This document shows, in pieces, positions 5,058 through 12,190 of a stretch of DNA of 12,302 nt. Source of the DNA: Heritagella sp051881655 (lineage in GTDB: Bacteria > Bacillota > Clostridia > Oscillospirales > Acutalibacteraceae); assembly GCA_051881655.1 (NCBI GenBank), contig JBJEQH010000122.1, forward strand, positions 1 to 12,302, read 5' to 3'. Both the position numbers and the translations under genes were made by a program. Below the pieces are notes generated by a model. That model did not search any database and was not told where the DNA came from. It saw only the letters and a list, made by a program, of their open reading frames with translations. Each line of letters opens with the position of its first letter. The first letter of the stretch is position 1.

Positions 5058-7076
5058 TTACAGCGTGAAGTCTGCCGCTCCTCCTTCCCGGAGGAAAACG
5101 GGAATCACATCAAGGGGAGCCTCGGCCTCCACCCACTGTCCGCCGGCAAAGCTCTCGCCGGTATGGGCGTTTTTCCAGGTGTCTTTCCCCGGCAGATATA
5201 CCCGGCGGCTGCGCTGTCCCTCGAACAGGATGGGGGCTACCAGTACATCTCCGCCGAACAGATACTCATCCTGGATCTCCCAGGCGGTGGGGTCATCCGG
5301 ATACATATAGAACAGGGTGCGCATCACCGGGGTGCCCGCCTCGTGGGCCTGCTGCATCAGAAGACGGGTGTAGGGGCGCATCGCTTCCCGCAGGAAAATG
5401 TACTTTTCCAGAATGGGGGTGTTCTCCTCCCCGAAACTCCAAATCTCATTGTCGGCGCCGCTGAAGAACTGGCCGCCGCCGCGCTGTTCGCTCAGGGGTT
5501 TGCGGTGGGGGACCCGCTCCCCGTGCAGGCGCATTACGGGCGAGAAAGTGCCGAACTGGAACCAGCGCACCAGGCACTCACGGAAATCAGGATCATCCGG
5601 GTTGCCGCCCAAAAATCCGCCGATATCGGTGGTCCACCACGGAATTCCGGCCATACCCATATTCAGGCCGGCGGACAGCTGTTCCCGCAGAGCCCGGAAG
5701 CTGGAATCCACGTCGCCGCTCCACACCAGGGCCCCGTACTTCTGACTTCCCACCCAGGCACAGCGCAGCAGATTGACGATGTTCTCCTGGCCTTCGGCCT
5801 GCATACCCTCATAGAAAGCACGGGCAAACATCTTGGGATATTCGTTGCTCACCCGCAGGGCCGGGCCGTCGTGATAGCGGAAGATATCGAAATCATACGG
5901 GCCGTACTCCGGTTCCGCTTCGTCCAGCCAGAAAATCTTTACGCCCTTTTCGTAGTAATTTTTCTTCACTTTTTCCCAGATGAAGGCCCGGGCTTCGGGA
6001 TTGGTGGCGTCGAAGAAAACTGTATTCCCCAGGAACTCCATATGGCTGCCCAGCCCGCGGTCCGACCGGACCAGCAGATCCCGTGCGGCCATTTCCTCAT
6101 AGTTTTCGCTGTCCTTAGCAACAGTGGGCCACACCGAGACCATCAGCAGGATTCCCATTTCTTTCAGTTCACGGATCATCCCCTCGGGATCGGGCCAGTA
6201 CACAGGGTCAAATTTCCACTCCCCGTGGTTGGTCCAGTGGAAAAAGTCAATGACGATCACGTTTACCGGAATGCCGCGGCGTTTGTACTCCCGCGCCACC
6301 GAGAGCAGTTCCTCCTGGGTCTGATAGCGCAGCTTGCACTGCCAGAATCCCAATCCGTATTCCGGCATCATGGGTGCTTTTCCCACCAGAGAGGCGTAGC
6401 GCTCCTCAATTTCGGCGGGGGTTTCTCCGGCGGTCAGCCAGTAATCCATCTGGCGGGTTACCTGGGCTTTCCATTCCGTCTGGTTTTTGCCGAAGGTCAC
6501 GCTACCGATGGCCGGATTGTTCCACAAAAAGCCGTATCCCAGCGACGAGACGGCGAAAGGCACACTGCACTGCGTGTTGCGGTGGGCCAGCTCCAGCGTA
6601 CAGCCCTTCTGGTCCAGATATCCGTGCTGATACTGCCCCATGCCGTAGATTTTTTCGCCGTCGCGCCCTTCAAAGCGCACGGTCAGCCCCCAGTCGCCGC
6701 CCGGCAGCGGGGAAAACTCCCGGGAAGAGATGTTCAGCGGGCTGCAGTACCGGTCCAGATCGTTGCGGTGCCGGTCGTATTCCTTCAGCAGCAGCCGGTC
6801 CTGCTCCCAGAAGGAGAGTACGCCGTCGGGGTCGATTTCGGCCCGCAGGGTGCCATAGGTGATCGAGGCGGTGCGGGTCTGCTCGTCTATGCGGATACAG
6901 ACCGGTGCATCCTGCGCCGGGGCCTGATTGTCCAGCGCCCAGTTGTCCGGCTGCAGCTGAGGCAGGCAGGTGGCCCGCACGCGAAAGCTCTTCTCACCCC
7001 AGGGCTCGATGCGGAGCAGTTCTCCGCGGAAGCGGCGTTCCAAGGCGTTTCCGTGCTGTGAAAAGATTGAATACAT
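5058..7076 (-). CDS. Glycoside hydrolase family 31 enzyme, alpha-xylosidase/alpha-glucosidase type
   Basis: A 672-residue retaining alpha-glycosidase that removes terminal alpha-linked sugar. The N-terminal beta-sandwich (about 1-215) contains EKIYGMGQYQHGYLDQKG. The TIM barrel (about 235-570) has GLGFWQCKLRY, VIVIDFFHWTNHGEWKFDP, the nucleophile D385 in WLDEAEPE and the likely acid/base D455 in VWSGDVDSSF, then WWTTDIGGF and MRLHGERVPHRKP. A short beta domain follows (EYLFGGDVLVAPI to the end). The WLDEAEPE form resembles GH31 alpha-xylosidases more than starch-type glucosidases, but substrate cannot be assigned. There is no signal peptide, so it is cytoplasmic and expects imported oligosaccharide. 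The ATG at 7076 follows an excellent AGGGAGG site; the upstream extension to 7220 is rejected. No transporter or other sugar gene is adjacent. Confidence 0.92.
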   Translation of the reverse strand: MYSIFSQHGNALERRFRGELLRIEPWGEKSFRVRATCLPQLQPDNWALDNQAPAQDAPVCIRIDEQTRTASITYGTLRAEIDPDGVLSFWEQDRLLLKEYDRHRNDLDRYCSPLNISSREFSPLPGGDWGLTVRFEGRDGEKIYGMGQYQHGYLDQKGCTLELAHRNTQCSVPFAVSSLGYGFLWNNPAIGSVTFGKNQTEWKAQVTRQMDYWLTAGETPAEIEERYASLVGKAPMMPEYGLGFWQCKLRYQTQEELLSVAREYKRRGIPVNVIVIDFFHWTNHGEWKFDPVYWPDPEGMIRELKEMGILLMVSVWPTVAKDSENYEEMAARDLLVRSDRGLGSHMEFLGNTVFFDATNPEARAFIWEKVKKNYYEKGVKIFWLDEAEPEYGPYDFDIFRYHDGPALRVSNEYPKMFARAFYEGMQAEGQENIVNLLRCAWVGSQKYGALVWSGDVDSSFRALREQLSAGLNMGMAGIPWWTTDIGGFLGGNPDDPDFRECLVRWFQFGTFSPVMRLHGERVPHRKPLSEQRGGGQFFSGADNEIWSFGEENTPILEKYIFLREAMRPYTRLLMQQAHEAGTPVMRTLFYMYPDDPTAWEIQDEYLFGGDVLVAPILFEGQRSRRVYLPGKDTWKNAHTGESFAGGQWVEAEAPLDVIPVFLREGGAADFTL

Positions 7077-7094
7077 AAAAATCCTCCCTTCGTA

Positions 7095-7147
7095 AAGGGA
7101 CTCGGTCCCTTCCTCCTCATCATACCACCGGCAAACCGGATAGGGAA
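7095..7147 (-). promoter_or_regulatory. Predicted promoter and leader hairpin of the GH31 gene
   Basis: On the minus strand TGGTATGAT (7127-7119) is an extended -10 element, with TTCCCT 17 bases upstream (7147-7142, 3 of 6 matches to the -35). The start of transcription would be near 7112. A 7-bp hairpin (7105-7111 with 7095-7101, loop of 3) then sits at the extreme 5' end of the mRNA, where it may stabilise the transcript. The ribosome site GGGAGG lies just downstream and is left free. Confidence 0.4.
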
Positions 7148-7154
7148 GGGGGAA

Positions 7155-7191
7155 CAAAAAATTCCCCCTCTCCGATTTTTCCGAAGAGGGG
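7155..7191 (-). terminator. Intrinsic terminator of the M4 metallopeptidase gene
   Basis: Read on the minus strand, a 10-bp stem with one G-U pair (7191-7182 with 7174-7165) and a loop of seven is followed by GAATTTTTTG. It begins 26 bases after the metallopeptidase stop codon. A second possible 7-bp stem, GGGGGAA (7148-7154) with TTCCCCC (7162-7168), shares bases with it and would exclude it. Confidence 0.75.
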
Positions 7192-7216
7192 AAAGAAAAA
7201 TTCAGGGAAATCAGAA

Positions 7217-9595
7217 TCAATAGGAAGTGCTTGTCATGGTGGCCTGCGTCAGGACATAGTCCCCGGTTCCCTCTTTCTGCTCAAAGATCATCTCCAGACA
7301 GCATTTTTCATTGGGATAAGCCGTGAATACCCTCCGTGCAGTATCGAATCCACCGATTCCATTGAGCATCACCTCGTCCATCTGAATGAGGCTTGATACC
7401 TCCTGCAGATCCATCCCAAAGCGGATCCCGCCGTAAACCTCCAAACCGGGGTCCCCTACCGGGTCGATGATGCAGGCCATCACCGGGAAACAGCGAGCGT
7501 GGTCCTTGGTAACAGGGGAGAACGTGATGGAAACGGATATGTCAGAGTACCATCCCTGGACGTACAGAGACGTGCCGTTTTCGCTCCCGACATCGCCCCC
7601 TTCCGTGGTATAGTAGGAGTCCCAGTCAAAGGACTCCACTTCCTGCAGGGAGGCGTGGAAAATATTGTACAGAGAAGCATCAAAGGACAGATACTCATAG
7701 GTGGAGGTTCCGTCCTTGTCGCCGGGGAGGGTACTGGACAGGCGGTTGCCCGTGATGCCCACGGTATCGAAGGCGTCGTACACGGCACTCATCTGCTCAG
7801 CGGTAAATCCGGCTTCCAGACAGGAACCGGCCACCGCCGCCCGGGCTTGCCGAAAAGTGGCAGTGGTGCCGAGATAGTGAAGCGAGTTGTAGTAAATCAC
7901 GCCCCAGTTGTCCCGGCTGACCGTGCGCAGGCGCTCGTCTTCCAGCATCAGATACCATGCCCGGGTGAAGATGACACCGTTAAAGTGGATGTCCGCCTCA
8001 CGGTCGTAGTCCGCCATGCTCTGGGGTAGGTTATAGGTAGACAGATGCCGGATATCGTAAAACAGGTCGCCCGAGTCCTCACTCTTCTGGTAAAAGCCGT
8101 CGTCATTTTTGTTCTCGATAATGGCCCCGAAGATATCCGCATAGGATTCATTCAGAGCGCCGCTTTGCTCCGCATTGATCAGACTGTCGCTCACATCCCC
8201 GGGTTTTCCGACGATAAACGCGATGACGCCGTGCGTATACTCGTGGGCCATCGTATCCAGGGCGTTTTCCAGATCACGGCCGTAAATCCGGATCATATAT
8301 TCTCCGGTTGTGCGGCTGACCGTAAAGCTGGCGTTGCGGGAGGAGGAGAACAGAAGATAGGCGACATACCGCATGGTCGAACTGTCTGCCCGCAGTTGGT
8401 TCTGATTGATGGCGACATTCAGTTTCCCGTTTTTTCCGTCCATTCCCTGGCGGCCGCAGTTCTCCAGATACCAGTCATAGGTCAGGCTGATGTTATACAG
8501 GGCCGTAACACCCCGGGTGTTGGAGACAGGCCATATCCAGTTCTTTTCCCAGCCGGTATCCTCCAGACAGAACGTCTCGTTCAGCCAGTCGGTTACGTTG
8601 TTCCAGATACCTTTTCCGTGGAAAATCTCAATATTCCGTCCGGTATCGTAGAGACACGTTTTGCCGTTTTCCTTTTGGACGTCAATTTTCACAGTCTGGC
8701 CGCTGTTGCCCGTTGCCTGTACCGTGGTGCTGCTGCCGGAGAACAGGGCACAGCTCTCCAGCGGTTCCGCCATCATAACATTCCCGGTATTCGCCCCGTT
8801 TGCGTACAGATACCAGATGGCCGGAACAAAATCGGCGGTTTCGTCCGTTTCCGACAGGGCCTGCAGCTCCTCATCGGACAGATCCTCCACCCGTCCTCCG
8901 GGATCCTGCAGGGAAATCTGAACTTTCCATACCAGGCAGCTATCCGTTTCCCCGGCGTAAACGACCGGTTCATACTGGATCGAGTAGAGTTCTTTCTCTT
9001 CATTCTTCACATCCCGGCCCAATTGTTCTCCGATCAGTCCGTAGGCGCGCGCCAGGATCTCCGACTCCTCATCCAGAGAGGCATCCGGTTGGGTGTCGGT
9101 CTGCAGGAGGTCCGGCGGACAGTAGTTATAAACCCCGGTCACATTCCCCTGGGAATCGGCCGAGAGGATCGTCTCGCCCCCCTGTACGGCAATCCCGTTT
9201 ACCTGCTGATCCATCTGGTAGACGGTGCCCTCGGTGGTGGATTCCTTTTCATTGACGGTTCCCATGGCGCTCAGCCCCAAAACCCCGGCATACTCCTGCA
9301 GCAGCGCTTCGGCCTGCTGAGAGGAGGTAACCTGGCTGTCCGTAAAGCGGCCCAGGATTGCCTGTGTCGAGCCGTCGGGAGAGAGATACACGTCGATATC
9401 CCCTGCTTCGCACTTTTGTGAGAGAAGGGAGAGCTGTTCCGAAACAGCGCCTGTTTCGGAAATGGCGGTGGAATCCTGCCCCGGAGAAGAGGAGGAGCCC
9501 ATTTGCTGCAGGACTTTCCCGCTGCAGCCGGTGAGCAGGCATACGGCGAGAGTCAGGCACAGCAGGCGGCTGCATCGGTGCTTGTGTTTTTTCAT
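7217..9595 (-). CDS. Lipoprotein zinc metallopeptidase, thermolysin (M4) family, with C-terminal extension
   Basis: A 792-residue predicted cell-surface protease. The signal peptide carries a lipobox LLTGC with C24 as the lipidated cysteine. Residues about 60-160 resemble an FTP propeptide domain (QVNGIAVQGGETILSADSQGN), and about 170-270 a PepSY-like propeptide. The catalytic domain (about 300-615) has the zinc motif HEYTH (451-455), the third ligand E483 in GALNESYADIFG, and the likely catalytic H537 in DIHFNG. The gap from H455 to E483 is 28 residues, against 20 in thermolysin. Residues about 620-792 are an additional C-terminal part, ending with the IRFGMDLQEVSSLIQ pattern reminiscent of BamE/SmpA-like modules. 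The ATG at 9595 has AAAGGA about 11 bases upstream. It has its own promoter and terminator, so it is a single-gene unit. Confidence 0.9.
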   Translation of the reverse strand: MKKHKHRCSRLLCLTLAVCLLTGCSGKVLQQMGSSSSPGQDSTAISETGAVSEQLSLLSQKCEAGDIDVYLSPDGSTQAILGRFTDSQVTSSQQAEALLQEYAGVLGLSAMGTVNEKESTTEGTVYQMDQQVNGIAVQGGETILSADSQGNVTGVYNYCPPDLLQTDTQPDASLDEESEILARAYGLIGEQLGRDVKNEEKELYSIQYEPVVYAGETDSCLVWKVQISLQDPGGRVEDLSDEELQALSETDETADFVPAIWYLYANGANTGNVMMAEPLESCALFSGSSTTVQATGNSGQTVKIDVQKENGKTCLYDTGRNIEIFHGKGIWNNVTDWLNETFCLEDTGWEKNWIWPVSNTRGVTALYNISLTYDWYLENCGRQGMDGKNGKLNVAINQNQLRADSSTMRYVAYLLFSSSRNASFTVSRTTGEYMIRIYGRDLENALDTMAHEYTHGVIAFIVGKPGDVSDSLINAEQSGALNESYADIFGAIIENKNDDGFYQKSEDSGDLFYDIRHLSTYNLPQSMADYDREADIHFNGVIFTRAWYLMLEDERLRTVSRDNWGVIYYNSLHYLGTTATFRQARAAVAGSCLEAGFTAEQMSAVYDAFDTVGITGNRLSSTLPGDKDGTSTYEYLSFDASLYNIFHASLQEVESFDWDSYYTTEGGDVGSENGTSLYVQGWYSDISVSITFSPVTKDHARCFPVMACIIDPVGDPGLEVYGGIRFGMDLQEVSSLIQMDEVMLNGIGGFDTARRVFTAYPNEKCCLEMIFEQKEGTGDYVLTQATMTSTSY

Positions 9596-9624
9596 GGCGT
9601 TTTCATCCTTTCAGATAAGGTCAT

Positions 9625-9649
9625 AAAAAAGAACCGGTGGAAATACCGG
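9625..9649 (-). other. Leader hairpin with T-run ahead of the metallopeptidase gene
   Basis: In the minus direction CCGGT (9649-9645), a 6-base loop and ACCGG (9638-9634) are followed by TTCTTTTTT (to 9625). The arrangement has the form of a short intrinsic terminator inside the 5' leader, between the predicted start near 9679 and the ATG at 9595. The stem is only five base pairs, so it may be weak or meaningless. Confidence 0.3.
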
Positions 9650-9685
9650 AAATCAAAGCAGGGCCAAAAGTGTCTTTTTCTTTAC

Positions 9686-9714
9686 ATTATAAGGGGTTTT
9701 TCTGACAAAGTCCA
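9686..9714 (-). promoter_or_regulatory. Predicted promoter of the metallopeptidase gene
   Basis: Read on the minus strand, TGGACT (9714-9709, 4 of 6 matches) and a perfect TATAAT (9691-9686) are separated by 17 bases. Transcription would start near 9679 and leave a leader of about 85 bases. Confidence 0.6.
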
Positions 9715-9791
9715 CGCTCAAAGCTGGTTTTTCAAGAGTTTGTGCGGAGCAAACACCCGGTGGCTTTCCTGTCGTTTCCCGCCGTTTTTCC

Positions 9792-9820
9792 TTGTAATTT
9801 CAAAGAAAACAGCGTATAAT
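9792..9820 (+). promoter_or_regulatory. Predicted promoter of the C39-like gene
   Basis: TTGTAA (9792-9797, 4 of 6), a 17-base spacer and a perfect TATAAT (9815-9820) give a start near 9827. It diverges from the metallopeptidase promoter; the two -35 elements are about 78 bases apart. The 77 bases between them hold no clear operator repeat, only a short GTTTG/CAAAC inverted pair. Confidence 0.65.
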
Positions 9821-9870
9821 GGGCCCATAAATAAAGGTCCTTCCGAATGGAAAGGAAAGGAGATTTTTCC

Positions 9871-10539
9871 ATGACCTACATCAATCAAACGGATTACCCC
9901 CATGTGTCCTATCCAACGTTAACCGATCTGCCGGAGCTGGGCGGCAGCAAGGCGACGGTAAAGAGTTCGGGCTGCGGCCTGTGCGCTACCTGCATGGTGG
10001 TGGAGAATATGACGGGCAAGTCCTTCCCGCTGATCGACTGCCTGGAACTGTCCATTGCGGTGAACGCCAACCACAGTCCCGGGACCGATCTGGAAGTGCT
10101 GGCGCCCTATGTAGCCGAGCGCTTTGATCTGGATCTGGTGATGACCGAAGATCCCGAACTGGTGCGGGAGCACCTGAAAAAGGGATTTATGGCGGTGGCC
10201 TGTGTGGCCGGTGACCGTCCGGAAGAGGACTATGTGGGTGTGTTCTCCCATGGCGGGCACTATATCGCGGTTATTGGTATCGACGAGGATAACGAGCACA
10301 TCCGTATCCTGGATCCTTCTCAGGTGCCGGGTAAGTATGAGATCGAGGGACGCCGGGATAAGGTAATTGTAAACGGCCATATTCTGCACAGCACCATGAA
10401 AGTGCTGGCCGAGGACTGCCGCCGCCGGGAAACGGCCAATTACGAGGAAGGCAGTTTCAAAAAATGGCTGGAATACGAGGAAAAGAAGGGCACCCGTAAG
10501 GAGTGGAACCGCTATTTCCTGTTCAGCCCCCGGGCATAA
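9871..10539 (+). CDS. Peptidase C39-like (papain-fold) family protein, cytosolic
   Basis: A 222-residue protein with the layout of the C39-like cysteine peptidase fold: a likely nucleophile C35 in SSGCGLCATCMVVENM, a histidine H130 in FSHGGHYIAVIGI and an acidic partner D148 in IRILDPS. Family members include bacteriocin leader peptidases and many uncharacterised hydrolases or transglutaminase-like enzymes. No signal peptide or membrane segment is visible, so it is probably cytosolic, unlike most C39 domains, which are in ABC exporters or secreted. The C-terminal 40 residues are highly charged. The ATG at 9871 is chosen because a perfect AAAGGAG lies 8 bases upstream; the earlier ATG at 9847 lacks one. 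It has its own promoter and a strong terminator. Substrate is unknown; no bacteriocin precursor or ABC exporter is adjacent. Confidence 0.75.
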   Translation: MTYINQTDYPHVSYPTLTDLPELGGSKATVKSSGCGLCATCMVVENMTGKSFPLIDCLELSIAVNANHSPGTDLEVLAPYVAERFDLDLVMTEDPELVREHLKKGFMAVACVAGDRPEEDYVGVFSHGGHYIAVIGIDEDNEHIRILDPSQVPGKYEIEGRRDKVIVNGHILHSTMKVLAEDCRRRETANYEEGSFKKWLEYEEKKGTRKEWNRYFLFSPRA

Positions 10540-10560
10540 GCGGACACAGAAGAAACATTG

Positions 10561-10623
10561 GGATCCCTTTGAAAAGAGAAGGCGCACCGTGCCGGTGCGT
10601 CCCTTTCAAAAGGGGTCCTTTTT
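10561..10623 (+). terminator. Long compound terminator hairpin after the C39-like gene
   Basis: An outer stem (10561-10574 with 10604-10618, one G-U pair and one bulged A) continues through a small internal loop into an inner 7-bp stem (10583-10589 with 10593-10599) with the three-base loop TGC. TTTTT (10619-10623) follows directly. The T-run is immediately followed by the ribosome site of the next gene, so any transcription into that gene must pass or bypass this structure. Confidence 0.8.
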
Positions 10624-10641
10624 ATAAGGAGGAGTAAGAAT

Positions 10642-10971
10642 ATGAAATGGAACCCGATGGGAACCGAGTTTCCGGTAGAAGAAGTGAAAACGGCTTATAA
10701 AAAAGCGCGGTCGTATGACCATGTGCGCCTGGGCAAAGAAATGCTGTTTGTGCGGCGCTTTCTCACGGTTTTCTATCTTCCGTATGAGGAGATCGAAAAG
10801 GTGCATCTGTATGCCGGTGAAGCAGTGGCCAGCGACTACTATACCTGGCAGCTGGTGGTGCGCCCCAAAAACGGGGAGGAGCGCCGCTTTACCGTGGAGA
10901 CCGAGGATCACGCCATGCAGCTGCTGGACGGGCTGAAGAAAGCCTATCCTTCGGTTCCGCTGGGAAAATAA
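10642..10971 (+). CDS. Conserved-looking small protein of unknown function, possible PH-like fold
   Basis: A 109-residue soluble protein with no signal peptide or membrane segment. I do not recognise a named family. The residue pattern (RLGKEMLFVRRFLTVFYLPYEEIEKVHL, then TWQLVVRPKNGEERRFTVETED and a final helix MQLLDGLKKAYP) alternates short strands and ends in a helix, as in bacterial PH-like domains; this is a pattern-based guess. The ribosome site AAGGAGG precedes the ATG with good spacing, supporting a real gene. It ends 31 bases before the methyltransferase gene on the same strand and probably shares its transcript. No promoter is visible between the preceding terminator and the start. 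Confidence 0.75.
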   Translation: MKWNPMGTEFPVEEVKTAYKKARSYDHVRLGKEMLFVRRFLTVFYLPYEEIEKVHLYAGEAVASDYYTWQLVVRPKNGEERRFTVETEDHAMQLLDGLKKAYPSVPLGK

Positions 10972-11002
10972 CGGAAAGACGCGCGCCAAAAGGAGAAGAA
11001 GG

Positions 11003-12190
11003 ATGGAAAAAGAAAAGCAATCCGGAAAACAGGCAGGGGAAGCGGCTCCGCGCCTCCAATGCCCGGTATACCGCAAGTGCGGCGGCTGCCAGCTGCAGAA
11101 TATGGAGTATGCCCGCCAGATCTCTTATAAACAGGGACAGGCCCAAAAGCTGCTGGGAGGATTTGGCCGTGTACAGCCGATCCTCGGAATGGAAAACCCC
11201 TATCATTACCGCAACAAGGTGCAGGCGGCTTTCGGAACGGACCGGCGCGGGAAAATTATCTCCGGTGTGTACCAGTCCAGCACGCACCGGATTGTGCCGG
11301 TTGACAGCTGTCTGACCGAGGATGAAACCGCCGACCGCATTATCGGCACCATCCGGCAGATGATGCCGTCGTTCCATCTGACCGCTTATGACGAACGCAC
11401 CGGCCGGGGATTTCTGCGCCATGTGCTGGTTAAGCGGGGCTTTTCCACCGGAGAAGTGATGGTGGTGCTGGTGGCGGCCACGCCGGTATTTCCCGGGAAA
11501 AATCATTTTATCGCCGAGCTGCGCCGCCGCCATCCGGAGATCACCACCCTGGTTCTTAACCGGAACGATGCCTTTACCAGCATGGTGCTGGGTGAAAAGG
11601 AGACCGTGCTGTTCGGCCCGGGGTATATCCGGGATACGCTGTGCGGGATGACCTTCCGCATTTCGCCCAAATCGTTCTATCAGATTAACCCCGTGCAGAC
11701 CGAGGTGCTGTACCACGAGGCGATCCGCCAGTGCCGCTTTACCGGCGGGGAGACGGTGCTGGACGCCTACTGCGGGACGGGCACCATCGGGTTGATCGCG
11801 TCTTCCGGTGTGCGGCGGGTGACCGGTGTTGAGATTAACCGAGATGCCGTGCGGGATGCCCGGCGCAACGCCAGGGAGAATGGGGTGGAGAATGCCGAGT
11901 TTTTCTGCGCGGACGCCGGGGAGTGGATGCTGCAGGCGGCCGGAGAAGGCTATGCGCCGGACGTAGTGATGATGGACCCGCCCCGGGCGGGCAGCAGCCG
12001 CGAGTTTTTGGCGGCGCTGCTGACCGTAAAGCCGGAGCGGATTGTCTATATCTCCTGCAATATCGAGACCCAGGCCCGCGACCTGCGTATTCTCACCCAA
12101 GGCGGCTACCGGGTGCGCCGCATCCAGCCGGTGGACATGTTCCCCCATACGAACCATGTGGAGACGGTTGTCTTGATCTCCCGAATTTGA
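11003..12190 (+). CDS. rlmD: 23S rRNA (uracil-C5)-methyltransferase, RlmD/RlmC (TrmA-like) family
   Basis: A 395-residue SAM-dependent methyltransferase that places a C5 methyl on a uridine, most likely in 23S rRNA. The [4Fe-4S] cysteines are C20, C26 and C29 in CPVYRKCGGC plus probably C103, with the spacing found in RlmD. The Rossmann domain has FYQINPVQTE (225-234), DAYCGTGTIG (254-263), GVEINRDAV (275-283) and MDPPRAG (324-330). The catalytic cysteine is C352 in YISCNIETQARDL and the general-base glutamate is E387 in HVETVVLI. The N-terminal TRAM domain of classical RlmD is absent, so the size is nearer to RlmC; the exact target uridine (U747 or U1939 in E. coli numbering) is uncertain. 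AAAGGAG precedes the ATG by about 8 bases. It is probably co-transcribed with the small gene upstream. Confidence 0.92.
   Translation: MEKEKQSGKQAGEAAPRLQCPVYRKCGGCQLQNMEYARQISYKQGQAQKLLGGFGRVQPILGMENPYHYRNKVQAAFGTDRRGKIISGVYQSSTHRIVPVDSCLTEDETADRIIGTIRQMMPSFHLTAYDERTGRGFLRHVLVKRGFSTGEVMVVLVAATPVFPGKNHFIAELRRRHPEITTLVLNRNDAFTSMVLGEKETVLFGPGYIRDTLCGMTFRISPKSFYQINPVQTEVLYHEAIRQCRFTGGETVLDAYCGTGTIGLIASSGVRRVTGVEINRDAVRDARRNARENGVENAEFFCADAGEWMLQAAGEGYAPDVVMMDPPRAGSSREFLAALLTVKPERIVYISCNIETQARDLRILTQGGYRVRRIQPVDMFPHTNHVETVVLISRI

Noticed and set aside
4891..5310. A 139-codon plus-strand frame starting with TTG after AAAGGAGA
   Set aside because: It reads through two terminator hairpins and into the antisense of the GH31 gene; spacing to the ribosome-like site is about 13 bases. 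The AAAGGAGA is better explained as part of an RNA structure.
5055..7061. A 668-codon open frame on the plus strand opposite the GH31 gene
   Set aside because: The opposite strand has full GH31 motifs, a good ribosome site and a terminator. The antisense peptide has no recognisable domain and arises from GC-rich codon use.
8045..9421. A 458-codon open frame opposite the metallopeptidase gene
   Set aside because: It is the shadow of a gene with clear zinc-protease motifs, has no ribosome site and shows no family pattern.
10889..12157. A 422-codon minus-strand frame opposite the methyltransferase gene
   Set aside because: It overlaps the catalytic core of a well-supported gene and gives a His/Arg/Gly-rich peptide without motifs.
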